Positions 14,720 to 27,219 of a stretch of 64,000 nt of DNA are shown one piece after another. Each line of letters begins with the position of its first letter. Position 1 is the stretch's first letter. The stretch comes from Actinomycetospora lutea (GTDB taxonomy: Bacteria > Actinomycetota > Actinomycetes > Mycobacteriales > Pseudonocardiaceae). The position numbers and the translations under genes were made by a program. The notes beneath the pieces are model-generated. The model was not told where the DNA came from. It searched no databases and saw nothing but the letters and a program-made list of their open reading frames with translations. Where the stretch lies: NCBI RefSeq assembly GCF_028737205.1, contig NZ_JAQZAL010000018.1, positions 89,011-153,010 on the forward strand, in the 5' to 3' direction.

Positions 14720-16102
14720 ATGACCATCACCCAGGACCGGACCCTCGTCGCCGCGCTGCGCGCGAGCCTCACCGGCGACGTCATCGACCGCACCGACCAC
14801 CGCTACGACGAGGCCCGCCGGGTCTGGAACGGCCTCATCGACCGCCATCCCCTGGTCATCGCCCGGTGCCGCGACGTCGCCGACGTCGTCGCGGCGCTCG
14901 ACGTGGCCCGCCGCTACCGGCCGGTCGTCAGCATCCGCGGGGGCGGGCACCAGGTGGCGGGCAGCGCCGTCTGCGACGACGGGCTCGTGATCGACCTGTC
15001 GGCGATGACCACCGTGACCGTCGACGCGCAGGCCCGCACCGCGCGGGTCGGCGCCGGCGCGCGCTGGGCCGACGTCAACGCCGCCACCCAGCGCCACGGG
15101 CTCGTCGTCCAGGGCGGCGAGGTGTCCGAGACCGGCGTCGCGGGCCTGACCCTCGGCGGGGGGATGGGCGCCCTGCAGCGGGCGTACGGCCTGAGCTGCG
15201 ACGCCCTGCGCTCGGTGGAGATCGTCACCGCCGACGGGGTCGTGCGCACCGCGAGCGCCACCGAGCACGCGGACCTCTTCTGGGCCGTGCGCGGCGGCGG
15301 GCGCGGCATCGGCGTCGTGACGACGATGGAGTTCGCGCTGCGGCCGCTGGGCCCGCAGGTGGCGAGCGCGCTCGTGCTCTACCCCGCCGAGCAGGCGGGC
15401 ACGGTCCTCGACGCCTGGCGCGACCTCGTGCCGCGGATGCCGGACACGGTGTCGCCGGAGTACGCGATCTGGAGCGTGCCCCCGGACCCGGCGATCCCCG
15501 CCGAGATGCACGGGATGCCGGTCATCGCCGTGGCCGGGCTCTACGCGGGCCCGGCCGAGGAGGGGCTCGAGGTGCTCGCGCCCCTGGCCCGCCTCGGCAC
15601 ATCGCTGATGGACGCCACCGCGATCACCGACTACTCGGCGAGCCAGTCCGCCCTCGACCCGCTCTTCCCGGCCGGGAACCGCTACTTCTTCAAGTCGCAC
15701 TTCCTCGAGGAGCTCACCGACGCGGCGGCCGAGGCCGTCGTCGCGTGCGGCGAGGGTCGCCCGACCCCGCAGTGCATCGCGGTCGTCCGCACGCTGGGCG
15801 GGGCGGTCGCCGCGGTCGGCGACGACGAGACGGCGTTCGCCCACCGCCGCGCCCGGTTCAACGTCAGCATCGACGCCGGCTGGACCGACCCGGCCGACGA
15901 CGACGCGGCGATCGGCTGGGCCCGGCGGGCGTGGGACGGGCTCACGCCGTCCGCGACCGGCGGCGTGTACGTCAACTTCGCGGGCCTCGACGAGGACGCC
16001 GACCGCGACGCGGTGTTCGGCGCACACACGGCGCGTCTCGACGCGATCGCCGCGACGTACGACCCGGACGGCGTCCTCACCGCGGCCGCGACCCGGCACT
16101 GA
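14720..16102 (+). CDS. FAD-linked oxidoreductase, berberine-bridge-enzyme-like, probably bicovalent flavin
   Basis: 460 aa. A PCMH-type FAD domain covers about residues 40-210. It carries RGGGHQVAGSAV (His77, the usual 8-alpha-histidyl site) and GGGMGALQRAYGLSCDALR (Cys160, the usual 6-S-cysteinyl site), so flavin attachment at two residues is expected. The substrate domain follows, with a C-terminal BBE segment (VYVNFAGLDED, then RLDAIAATYDPDGVL). The family oxidises sugars, alcohols or polyketide/alkaloid intermediates using O2. The start has a GGAGGAG ribosome site. It is downstream of the YdhR-like gene. A strong bidirectional hairpin ends the unit. Secretion is unlikely, as no signal peptide is present. 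Confidence 0.85.
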   Translation: MTITQDRTLVAALRASLTGDVIDRTDHRYDEARRVWNGLIDRHPLVIARCRDVADVVAALDVARRYRPVVSIRGGGHQVAGSAVCDDGLVIDLSAMTTVTVDAQARTARVGAGARWADVNAATQRHGLVVQGGEVSETGVAGLTLGGGMGALQRAYGLSCDALRSVEIVTADGVVRTASATEHADLFWAVRGGGRGIGVVTTMEFALRPLGPQVASALVLYPAEQAGTVLDAWRDLVPRMPDTVSPEYAIWSVPPDPAIPAEMHGMPVIAVAGLYAGPAEEGLEVLAPLARLGTSLMDATAITDYSASQSALDPLFPAGNRYFFKSHFLEELTDAAAEAVVACGEGRPTPQCIAVVRTLGGAVAAVGDDETAFAHRRARFNVSIDAGWTDPADDDAAIGWARRAWDGLTPSATGGVYVNFAGLDEDADRDAVFGAHTARLDAIAATYDPDGVLTAAATRH

Positions 16103-16148
16103 GCGCGCCCGGTTCGGGGGTGCGCCCGGTCCCGGTTTGGGTTCCGCC

Positions 16149-16193
16149 CGAAGGGCCCCTTCGGTCGAACTCGTCGACCGGAGGGGCCCTTCG
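16149..16193. terminator. Bidirectional rho-independent-like hairpin
   Basis: A 20-bp inverted repeat (16149-16168 with 16174-16193, one mismatch) with a 5-nt loop lies between the convergent flavoenzyme and clpB genes. The arms begin CGAAGGGCCCCT. A long U-run is absent, as is usual for actinobacterial terminators. Confidence 0.8.
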
Positions 16194-16218
16194 CCCAGTA
16201 CCTACGGCTCGGAACGCG

Positions 16219-18807
<2,589 letters not shown>

Positions 18808-18872
18808 GCGGGTTCCTCCTGCGCTGGCAACGGGTGCGGGACGGGCGGCCCACCAGCCACCCGGTCCCTGAC

Positions 18873-18916
18873 ATTGAGTCTACTCGGCTCAACTCTGTGG
18901 GAGCACGGTTTCTTCC
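18873..18916 (-). promoter_or_regulatory. clpB HAIR operator and SigH/SigR-type promoter
   Basis: ATTGAGT-N7-GCTCAAC (18873-18893) matches the HspR HAIR consensus CTTGAGT-N7-ACTCAAG with few mismatches. Overlapping it on the minus strand is GGAAGA (complement of 18911-18916), 17 bp spacer, GTT (complement of 18891-18893), the pattern of SigH/SigR promoters. HspR bound at HAIR would cover the -10. The rest of the 339-bp gap up to 19146 shows no further clear signal; a CATAGT sequence near 19083 could serve the rightward gene. Confidence 0.75.
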
Positions 18917-19146
18917 TCCCGACTCGTCTCGGTGACCGGTCACCCAGTGCAACGACGGCGAACCGCGCCGTCCCGGGCCGTCGTCGCTGCTCAGCGGGCG
19001 TCCACCCACCGTCCGGCGCACGCGGCGAGCCGGACGACGAGCCCCGGACGGGGACCCTGCGTGACGATCGCTGACGCCCTGTCATAGTGGTGCGGTCGCG
19101 CGGGTACGTGGTCTGTGCGCCGGGGGGCCGAGGAGGAACGTCGTCC

Positions 19147-20508
19147 ATGTCCGCGGAGCCGCTGTCGCCGGACGGCCCGGCCGGCCCGGGCCCGACCTCC
19201 CCGGGTCGCGCGGGCCGCGCCCCGCGGCGCCTCGCCCCGGTCCGCGCCGTCCCGCCGCCGCCCACGACGCCGATCGTGCGGTCCGGACGCCACGCCGCGC
19301 CGGACGACACCCCGGGGGAGCCGGCGAACGAGGCGCCTGCCCCCGCCCCGACGCCGAGACCCCGGCCGACACCCGCGCCCACGACCCACGCCGAGACCGC
19401 CGAGCAGCACGCCGCCCGCCGCGTCCGGCAGACGTGGACCGAGGTCGAGCCGCACGCCGACGAGCACGCCGACTGGTTCGCGGCGCTGCTGTTCAGCCTC
19501 GCGCCCGAGGTGCGCGCGCTGTTCCCCGCGCGCGTCACCGAGCCGGCGCGCCGGCTGCTGCGCTCGCTCGTGCTGCCGATGAGCACCGTCGACCGCCCCG
19601 GGGAGCTGCGCCCCATGCTCGAGCCGCTCGTGCACGAGCACCGCGCGCTGGGCCTGCGCGCCGAGCAGTACGAGGTGCTCGGCGTGGCGCTGATCGGAGC
19701 GATGCGCCGCTTCGCGCGCTCCTGGGACGACGCGACCGAGCACGCCTGGGTGCGCGCGTTCTCGCTGGCCGCGGGCCCGATGGAGCAGGCGGTCCGGGCC
19801 GCGGCCGCCCCGGCGGTCGCCGAGGGCACGGTGGTGGGCCACCGGCGCCTGAGCTGGGACCTCGCCGTGCTGCACGTCGCGCCCGACGCCCCGGTGCCCC
19901 ACCGCGCCGGGCAGTACCTCACCGTCGAGATCCCGCAGCGCCCGCGGATGTGGCGCCCGCTGAGCCCCGCCACGGCACCCCGGCCCGACGGGCTGCTGGA
20001 GTTCCACGTCCGCGCGGTGGAGGGCGGCTGGGTGAGCCGCGCGATGGTCGCGCACGCGGCGCCGGGCGACCGGTGGCGCCTGGGCCCGCCGGCCGGGCGC
20101 CTCGGGCTCGACCCCCGCAGCACCCGCGAGGTGCTGATGGTCGCGGGCGGCACCGGCGGCGCGCCCGTGCTCGCGCTCTGCGAGGACATGGCCCGCTGGG
20201 CCCGGCCGCGCCCGTGCACGGTGTTCGTGGGCGGGCGCGTGCCCGAGGACCTCACGGTGCTCGACCGCCTGCAGGAACTCGCCGAGCAGCACCCGTGGCT
20301 CGGGGTCGCCGCGGTGTGCGAGGACGACCCGCTCGACGAGCGGAGCCAGCCCGGGACGCTGCCCGACGCCGTCGTGCGCGGCGGGGACTGGTCCCGGCAC
20401 GACGTGTTGCTCTCGGGCTCACCCGGCATGATCCGCGCGACTGCGTCGGCGCTGCTCGTCGACGGGGTCTCGCTCGACCGCATCACCTACGACCCGTTCA
20501 CGGACTAG
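19147..20508 (+). CDS. Flavohaemoglobin-like globin-reductase with Pro-rich N-terminal extension
   Basis: 453 aa. Residues 1-90 are low-complexity Pro/Ala/Thr and probably disordered. About 95-215 is a globin domain with a probable proximal F8 His165 (HEHRALGL). The position equivalent to the B10 Tyr of Hmp appears to be Phe111 (DWFAALLF). About 225-453 is a ferredoxin-NADP reductase-type module with FAD loop RMWRPLSPA and NAD loop VAGGTGGAPVLALCED. Hmp proteins oxidise NO to nitrate; the related type II Rv0385 of mycobacteria has other proposed electron-transfer roles. The ATG at 19147 has AGGAGG 10 nt upstream. It diverges from clpB and ends 6 bp from convergent hspR. Missing B10 Tyr would argue against classic NO dioxygenase activity. 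Confidence 0.8.
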   Translation: MSAEPLSPDGPAGPGPTSPGRAGRAPRRLAPVRAVPPPPTTPIVRSGRHAAPDDTPGEPANEAPAPAPTPRPRPTPAPTTHAETAEQHAARRVRQTWTEVEPHADEHADWFAALLFSLAPEVRALFPARVTEPARRLLRSLVLPMSTVDRPGELRPMLEPLVHEHRALGLRAEQYEVLGVALIGAMRRFARSWDDATEHAWVRAFSLAAGPMEQAVRAAAAPAVAEGTVVGHRRLSWDLAVLHVAPDAPVPHRAGQYLTVEIPQRPRMWRPLSPATAPRPDGLLEFHVRAVEGGWVSRAMVAHAAPGDRWRLGPPAGRLGLDPRSTREVLMVAGGTGGAPVLALCEDMARWARPRPCTVFVGGRVPEDLTVLDRLQELAEQHPWLGVAAVCEDDPLDERSQPGTLPDAVVRGGDWSRHDVLLSGSPGMIRATASALLVDGVSLDRITYDPFTD

Positions 20509-20514
20509 TCGCCG

Positions 20515-21003
20515 TCAGTCTCGGCGGCGCGGGCCGGGCTGCCAGACGACCACCGACTGGGTGCGGCGGGCGGGCAGACGGTCGGACGAGCCGCCGTCGG
20601 CGGCGTTGCGCGCCGCCTGCTCCGCGGCGGCGCGCCACCCGGCGAGCTCCTCGGTGACCTCCGCGAGCCGGTCGGTCAGCGCGCCGACCTCGCGCTCGAG
20701 CTCGATGATGCGCTTGATGCCGGCGAGGTTGACGCCGTCCTCCTGCGAGAGGCGCTGGACCTCGCGCAGCACGGCGATGTCGCGCACCGAGTAGCGCCGC
20801 CCGCCGCCGCTGGCGCGGCCCGGCGTGACGAGCCCGATGCGGTCGTAGGAGCGCAGGGTCTGGGCGTGCATGCCCGCGATCTGGGCGGCCACCGAGATCA
20901 CGAAGACCGGGGTGTCCTCATCGGCCCAGGCGGGCAGCGGCGGCACGGAGGAGGCGGCGCCGAGCGGGGACGGCCAGGGGCCCCGCTCGCCGCGCCCGCT
21001 CAT
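20515..21003 (-). CDS. hspR: MerR-family heat-shock repressor HspR
   Basis: 162 aa. The N-terminal MerR winged helix contains VISVAAQIAGMHAQTLRSYDRIGLVTPGRASGGGRRYS, followed by DIAVLREVQRLSQEDGVNLAGIKRIIELE and a coiled coil. HspR represses chaperone genes at HAIR sites using DnaK as co-repressor. The start overlaps the dnaJ stop (ATGA, 21000-21003), so it is the last gene of the dnaK operon, as in Streptomyces and Mycobacterium. HAIR sites are found before dnaK (two) and clpB (one), giving a closed autoregulatory loop. The N-terminal 28-residue Pro/Ser-rich stretch before the helix-turn-helix is somewhat long; a later start cannot be excluded. Confidence 0.95.
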   Translation of the reverse strand: MSGRGERGPWPSPLGAASSVPPLPAWADEDTPVFVISVAAQIAGMHAQTLRSYDRIGLVTPGRASGGGRRYSVRDIAVLREVQRLSQEDGVNLAGIKRIIELEREVGALTDRLAEVTEELAGWRAAAEQAARNAADGGSSDRLPARRTQSVVVWQPGPRRRD

Positions 21004-22256
21004 GACGCCGTCTCCCTCCGTGCGGCGGCCTCGGCGCGCCGGGTGAGCTCGGCGCGGGGGTCGTGGTCGGCGGTCGCCTTGGCGTAGGCGTCGAGCGCCT
21101 CGCGGGCCTCGGAGGACAGGCGCTGCGGGACCGAGAGCTCGACGGTGACGAGCAGGTCGCCGGTGCGCCCGTCCTTGCGGTGCACGCCGCGGCCGCGCAC
21201 GCGCAGCGTGCGCCCGCTCTGGCTGCCCGCGGGCACCTTGAGCGAGACCTTGCCGTCCATCGTCGGCACGGTGATCGTCGTGCCGTCGACGAGCTCGGGG
21301 AACGTCACCGGCACGGTGAGCGTCAAGTCGTCGGCGTTGCGCTCCGAGCGCCCGAACAGATCGTCGGCGTTGACGTGCACGACCACGAACAGGTCGCCCG
21401 CGGGGCCGCCGCGGCTGCCGGGCTGGCCCTGGCCGGCGAGGCGGATCCGCTGGCCGTCATCGACGCCGGCCGGGATGCGCACCGTGAGGGTGCGCGACCG
21501 GGTGCTGACGCCGTCGCCCCCGCACTCGGGGCACGGGTCGTCGACGATCGAGCCGGTGCCCGCGCAGTCACGGCACGGCTCGCTGAACGCGAACGCGCCC
21601 TGGCTGCGCGAGACGACACCGGCGCCGCCGCAGGTCAGGCAGGTGCGGGGGCTGGTGCCGGGCTTGGCGCCGTTGCCACCGCAGGTGTTGCAGCGCGTCG
21701 GCGACGCCAGGCGCAGCGGCAGGGTCGTGCCGCCGACCGCCTCGGAGAAGTCGATGCGCACGTCGGTCTCGACGTCCGCGCCGCGCTGCTCGCGCGGGCG
21801 GGTGGCGCCCATGCCCGGGGTGGGACCGCCGGTCGGGGCGCCCGCCCCGCCGCCGAACAGGCCGCCGAGCAGGTCGCCGAGCCCCCCGGCCCCGGGCTGG
21901 GCGCCACCGCGCCCGCCGAACAGGTCGCCGACGTCGAAGCCGCCGGAGAAGCCCGTACCCCCGGCCCCGGCACCCGCGCCGGCCCCCCGGCCGCCGCCGA
22001 AGCCGCCGAAGCGGCCGCCGGCGAACAGCGTGCGGGCCTCGTCGTACTGCTGGCGCTTCTCGGGATCGGAGAGCACCCCGTACGCCTCGCCGGCGGCCTT
22101 GAACCGGGCCTCGGCCTTCGCGTCACCGGGCTTGGCGTCGGGGTGGTTCTCGCGGGCGATCTTGCGATACGCCTTCTTGATGTCGTCCACGGAGGCGTCC
22201 TTGGCCACGCCCAGTTCGCGGTAGTAGTCCTTCTCGACCCAGTCACGGGCGCTCAT
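21000..22256 (-). CDS. dnaJ: Chaperone protein DnaJ (DnaJ1)
   Basis: 418 aa. The J-domain has HPD at 38-40 (YRKIARENHPDAKPGD). A long Gly/Phe-rich region covers about 78-150. The zinc centre has four CxxCxGxG repeats (CNTCGGNG, CLTCGGAG, CRDCAGTG, CPECGGDG), then the C-terminal substrate-binding beta domains. It stimulates DnaK ATPase and delivers substrates. It is third in dnaK-grpE-dnaJ-hspR, 51 bp after grpE. Start ATG 22256. Confidence 0.96.
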   Translation of the reverse strand: MSARDWVEKDYYRELGVAKDASVDDIKKAYRKIARENHPDAKPGDAKAEARFKAAGEAYGVLSDPEKRQQYDEARTLFAGGRFGGFGGGRGAGAGAGAGGTGFSGGFDVGDLFGGRGGAQPGAGGLGDLLGGLFGGGAGAPTGGPTPGMGATRPREQRGADVETDVRIDFSEAVGGTTLPLRLASPTRCNTCGGNGAKPGTSPRTCLTCGGAGVVSRSQGAFAFSEPCRDCAGTGSIVDDPCPECGGDGVSTRSRTLTVRIPAGVDDGQRIRLAGQGQPGSRGGPAGDLFVVVHVNADDLFGRSERNADDLTLTVPVTFPELVDGTTITVPTMDGKVSLKVPAGSQSGRTLRVRGRGVHRKDGRTGDLLVTVELSVPQRLSSEAREALDAYAKATADHDPRAELTRRAEAAARRETAS

Positions 22257-22307
22257 GTCGGGACTGCTCCTTCCGCGGTGTGGGGGGTGTGGTGGTCAGG
22301 GTCGCTC

Positions 22308-23060
22308 TCAGGAGGTGGTGCCGGCGTCGGCGGGCTCGGACGGCGCCGCCGAGGACGCGGCCGGCGAGGACGGGGCCGAACCGTCGGAGTCGGTGACGCC
22401 GACCATGGCCGCCCGCAGCACGCGGTCGCCGAAGCGGTAGCCGCGACGCATCACCGTGGTGACGGTCGGGCCGGAGACCTCGGACGAGGTCTCGTGGGCG
22501 ACGGCCTCGTGGACCGACGGGTCGAACGCGTCGCCCTCGGCCCCGAAGGCCTCGAGGCCGGCGCGCTGCAGCGTCTCGCTGAGCCGGTCGGCGACGACCT
22601 TGAACGGCCCGGTGAGGTCGCCGTGGTTCCGGGCGCGCTCGAGGTCGTCGAGCACGGTGAGCAGCTCGCCCGCCACGGCCGCCTTGGCGCCCGCGACGGT
22701 CGACTCGCGCTCCCGCTCGGTGCGGCGGCGGTAGTTGGTGAACTCGGCGGACACCCGCTGCAGGTCGGCGGTGCGCTCCGCGAGCTCGGCGCGGACGCGC
22801 TCCAGCTCGGGGTCGGCCGCACCCCCGGCGGCACCCTCCGCGGCCGCACCGTTCGCGGCCGATGCCGCGGCGGCGGACTCGGCCGCGCGGGCCTCGCCGG
22901 CGATGGTCTGGGCGCCGTCCGGCGCGGCGGTCTCGCCGCCGTCGGTGGCCCCGTCCGGCTGGGCGGTGCCGCCGGGAGCGGCCTGCCCGGAGGTGGGCAC
23001 CCCGCCGACGCTGGAGTCGGTGGCGTCGGCAGCCTCGTGGCCGACGACCGGATCCTGCAC
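22308..23060 (-). CDS. grpE: Nucleotide exchange factor GrpE
   Basis: 250 aa. A long acidic/Ala-rich N-terminus (1-80) precedes the dimer coiled coil (ELERVRAELAERTADLQRVSAEFTNYRRR), four-helix region and C-terminal beta domain (FDPSVHEAVAHETS, TVMRRGYRFGDRVLRAAMVGV). The signature FDPxxHEAV is present. The GTG at 23060 is preferred because GAGGAGG lies 5 nt upstream; the longer reading to 23267 overlaps the dnaK 3' region. The C-terminal tail after MVGVTDSDG is low-complexity. It lies 118 bp after dnaK, separated by a hairpin. Confidence 0.95.
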   Translation of the reverse strand: MQDPVVGHEAADATDSSVGGVPTSGQAAPGGTAQPDGATDGGETAAPDGAQTIAGEARAAESAAAASAANGAAAEGAAGGAADPELERVRAELAERTADLQRVSAEFTNYRRRTERERESTVAGAKAAVAGELLTVLDDLERARNHGDLTGPFKVVADRLSETLQRAGLEAFGAEGDAFDPSVHEAVAHETSSEVSGPTVTTVMRRGYRFGDRVLRAAMVGVTDSDGSAPSSPAASSAAPSEPADAGTTS

Positions 23061-23142
23061 TGTGACCTCCTCGAGAGGCTGGGCCCGGCAGCGCCGGGAC
23101 CGGGGACGTGTGGTCGAGCTGGGGGACGGGACGTCCCGGACC

Positions 23143-23171
23143 GGCGGGGCCGCGTCGCGCGCGGCCCCGCC
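23143..23171 (-). terminator. dnaK-grpE intercistronic hairpin
   Basis: A perfect 12-bp stem (23143-23154 with 23160-23171, arms GGCGGGGCCGCG) with a 5-nt loop starts 8 bp after the dnaK stop codon. It is inside an operon, so it may act as a partial terminator or mRNA stabiliser that raises dnaK over grpE-dnaJ-hspR. Confidence 0.6.
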
Positions 23172-23178
23172 GACCAGG

Positions 23179-25032
<1,854 letters not shown>

Positions 25033-25061
25033 GCTCGTGTCTCCTCTCGAGACCGTGTGTC

Positions 25062-25082
25062 GTTGAGTGCTCTGCGCTCAAG
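25062..25082 (-). promoter_or_regulatory. HAIR operator 1 upstream of dnaK
   Basis: GTTGAGT-N7-GCTCAAG (25062-25082) fits the HspR consensus with two mismatches. It lies 30 bp before the dnaK start codon, in the likely 5' untranslated leader. Confidence 0.8.
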
Positions 25083-25116
25083 TATCTGCCCTGCGAGACC
25101 ATCCTCGCAAACGCAA

Positions 25117-25178
25117 CCTGAGTCTGCTTCGCTCAAGTGTGTCACACCGACCAACGGAGCATCTCACCGACTTGTTCC
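25117..25178 (-). promoter_or_regulatory. HAIR operator 2 and SigH/SigR-type promoter of dnaK
   Basis: CCTGAGT-N7-GCTCAAG (25117-25137) is a second HspR site, 55 bp from the first. Just upstream on the minus strand is GGAACA (complement of 25173-25178), 17 bp, GTT (complement of 25153-25155), matching the stress sigma factor pattern also found before clpB. A transcript from here would start near 25146, just ahead of the operator. Confidence 0.75.
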
Positions 25179-25201
25179 CGGCGGGCTCAACTTCGCCGAA
25201 A

Positions 25202-26107
25202 TCAGCGCGCGAGATCGTCGACGGCGCTGGTCAGCCGCGGATGCCGGAAGCGGAACCCCAGGTCGAGCGCACGCCGCGGCACCATGCGCTGGCTCGTGAC
25301 GATCATCTCGGCGGCGGGGCCCAGCCGCGCGTGGACGGCGTCGGCGGGCTCGGTCCCCCGGCACGGGGTGCCGGCCGACGCCGCGAGCGCCGCGGCCAGC
25401 TCGCGGTGACGGACGGGCTCCGGGGCGACGACGTTGACGACCTCCCGGAGCCGCTCGTCCTCCAGGCCGGCGACCAGCAGGCCCACGACGTCGTCGACGT
25501 GGACCCACGGCACCCACTGCTCGCCGGACCCCAGGACGGCCCCGCGGCCCTCGAGGAACGGGCGCCGGAAGAAGTCGAAGGCGCCGTGGTCGGACCCGAG
25601 CACGACCCCGATCCGCGCGACGACGACCCGCACCGACGGCGGCGCCGCGAGGGCCGCGTCCTCCCAGTCGGCGTAGACGTCGCCGAGGACGAGCTCGCGG
25701 GACGCCGGCGCGTCGTCGGCCAGCTCGGTGTCCCCCGCGTCGCCGCAGACGGTGAAGCCGCTGGCGCTGACGAGCACGCCCGGCGCGTCGCGGCCGGCCA
25801 GCGCGTGCACGACGCGGCGCGTGACGTCGACGCGGCTGCGCCGCATGACCTCGACGTACTCGGGGGTCCAGCGCTGCTCGAACACGTTGCGCCCGGCGAG
25901 GTTGACGACCGCACCCGCCGCGGCGACGGCCTCCTCGAGCTCGTCGCCCGTCCCGATCCACTCCCACGCCGGCCCGCGGGCGCGCGCCGCGGCGGGGTCG
26001 CGGGACACGGCGACGACCTGGTGCCCGCGCTCGTGGAGGGCGGCGGCGACCCGGCCGCCGATCCACCCGTTCGCCCCCGTGACGACGACCGGGGTGCCAG
26101 CAGTCAT
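25202..26107 (-). CDS. NAD(P)-dependent epimerase/SDR, TIGR01777 (YfcH/SDR39U1) family
   Basis: 301 aa. The Rossmann motif GANGWIGG is at 11-18. The characteristic LAG near residue 71, RxxVxxR-type segment (MRRSRVDVTRRVV), SASGFTVCGD and C-terminal LDLGFRFRHP ending are typical of TIGR01777 proteins, an atypical SDR group of unproven substrate. The ATG at 26107 has a weak GGTGG upstream. It lies 35 bp after the cell-wall hydrolase at 26143 on the same strand and could be read through from the secretion-like operon, although its function looks unrelated. No terminator is obvious between them. Confidence 0.8.
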   Translation of the reverse strand: MTAGTPVVVTGANGWIGGRVAAALHERGHQVVAVSRDPAAARARGPAWEWIGTGDELEEAVAAAGAVVNLAGRNVFEQRWTPEYVEVMRRSRVDVTRRVVHALAGRDAPGVLVSASGFTVCGDAGDTELADDAPASRELVLGDVYADWEDAALAAPPSVRVVVARIGVVLGSDHGAFDFFRRPFLEGRGAVLGSGEQWVPWVHVDDVVGLLVAGLEDERLREVVNVVAPEPVRHRELAAALAASAGTPCRGTEPADAVHARLGPAAEMIVTSQRMVPRRALDLGFRFRHPRLTSAVDDLAR

Positions 26108-26142
26108 GCCACCGCAGCCTAGGAGCGCCCGGCGCCCGGAGG

Positions 26143-27216
26143 TCAGGCCCGGTCGGACCCCGTTCCCGGGCGCGTCGCCAGCGGCAGCAGCTCGCCCTCG
26201 CCCCACGTCACCGTGCGGGTGCCCAGCGGCACGCCGGTCTGCTGGGCCTCCATCATCTGCCCGTTGCCGAGGTACAGGGCGACGTGGTGGATGGTGTCCG
26301 GGTCGGACTCGTCGTAGGCCCAGAACAGCAGGTCACCGGGCTGCGCCTGCTCGACCGGGACGTGGGCGCCCGCGTGGTACTGGTCGCGGGAGACGCGCGG
26401 CAGCACGATCCCGGCGCGCTGGTAGGCGCGCAGCATCAGCCCGGAGCAGTCGTAGCTGCTCGGTCCGGTGGCGCCCCAGACGTAGGGCTTGCCGGTCTCG
26501 GCGGTGGCGAACTCGATGGCCGTGCGCGCGACGCCGGGCGGGAGGGCGGCCGCGGGGCCCGGACCGGCCTCGGTGGCGGGGACGCACTCCTGGATCGCCC
26601 CGGCGACGCCCGCGAGGTCGGTGACGAGGCTGTTGGCCAGCGACTCCCACTTCGCGTACGCGTTGGGGAACGCCGAGCGCTGCACGATCTGGGCGGCCTG
26701 CGTGACCGGCATGGTGTCCCAGCCGGGGACGAGGAGCAGGCGCTCGAGGAACGTCCGCGTGGCGTACACGGGGTCGCGGACCTGCGCGGGCGAGCCCCAG
26801 CCCTGGCTCGGGCGCTGCTGGAACACGCCGAGCGAGTCGTGGTCGACCGCCACGTCCATGCCGACCGTGCCCATCTGGGACTCCTGCATGGCGGTGGCGA
26901 GGGCGACCACCCAGCCCCGCGGCGGCACGGCCATGCCCTTGGCGACGCCGATGATCGTGGCGGCCGTCTGGCGCTGCACCTCGTTGAGCTCGGCGGAGGT
27001 CTGCGGCGCGCCGGCTGTCGTGCCCCCGCCCACCCCGGTGCCCGTGCCGGCCTCGCAGGTGCCGCTCTCCGCGCCCTCGTCGCCGCCGGGCACGAACTGG
27101 GTCGCCACGAGCAGGCCACCGGCCAGCACGATCACTATGAACGCGGCGAGCCCGGCCACCGGCAGCAGCAGGCGCAGGATCCTCAGACCGGGCGGCAGCC
27201 GGGGCGGGGTGATCAC
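26143..27216 (-). CDS. Bifunctional cell-wall hydrolase, lysozyme-like + NlpC/P60 (VirB1/CwlT-like)
   Basis: 357 aa. A membrane anchor lies at about 16-40 and a short linker follows. A lysozyme-like domain covers about 73-205, with candidate catalytic Glu112 in TAMQESQMG. The C-terminal NlpC/P60 peptidase covers about 228-345, with Cys257 (SYDCSGLM) and His311 (HHVALYLG). Two-domain muramidase/endopeptidases such as CwlT and TcpG open the cell wall for Gram-positive conjugation machines. It starts with GTG 27216, 3 bp after the TcpC-like gene, and is the last gene of the six-gene unit. The context makes a channel-assembly role more likely than growth or division, though RipA-like roles cannot be excluded. 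Confidence 0.8.
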   Translation of the reverse strand: MITPPRLPPGLRILRLLLPVAGLAAFIVIVLAGGLLVATQFVPGGDEGAESGTCEAGTGTGVGGGTTAGAPQTSAELNEVQRQTAATIIGVAKGMAVPPRGWVVALATAMQESQMGTVGMDVAVDHDSLGVFQQRPSQGWGSPAQVRDPVYATRTFLERLLLVPGWDTMPVTQAAQIVQRSAFPNAYAKWESLANSLVTDLAGVAGAIQECVPATEAGPGPAAALPPGVARTAIEFATAETGKPYVWGATGPSSYDCSGLMLRAYQRAGIVLPRVSRDQYHAGAHVPVEQAQPGDLLFWAYDESDPDTIHHVALYLGNGQMMEAQQTGVPLGTRTVTWGEGELLPLATRPGTGSDRA

Positions 27217-27219
27217 GGG

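Noticed and set aside
19070..19090. Fifth SARP-type site (CTGTCA before the globin gene)
   Set aside because: A single hexamer without partners at 11-bp spacing is expected by chance.
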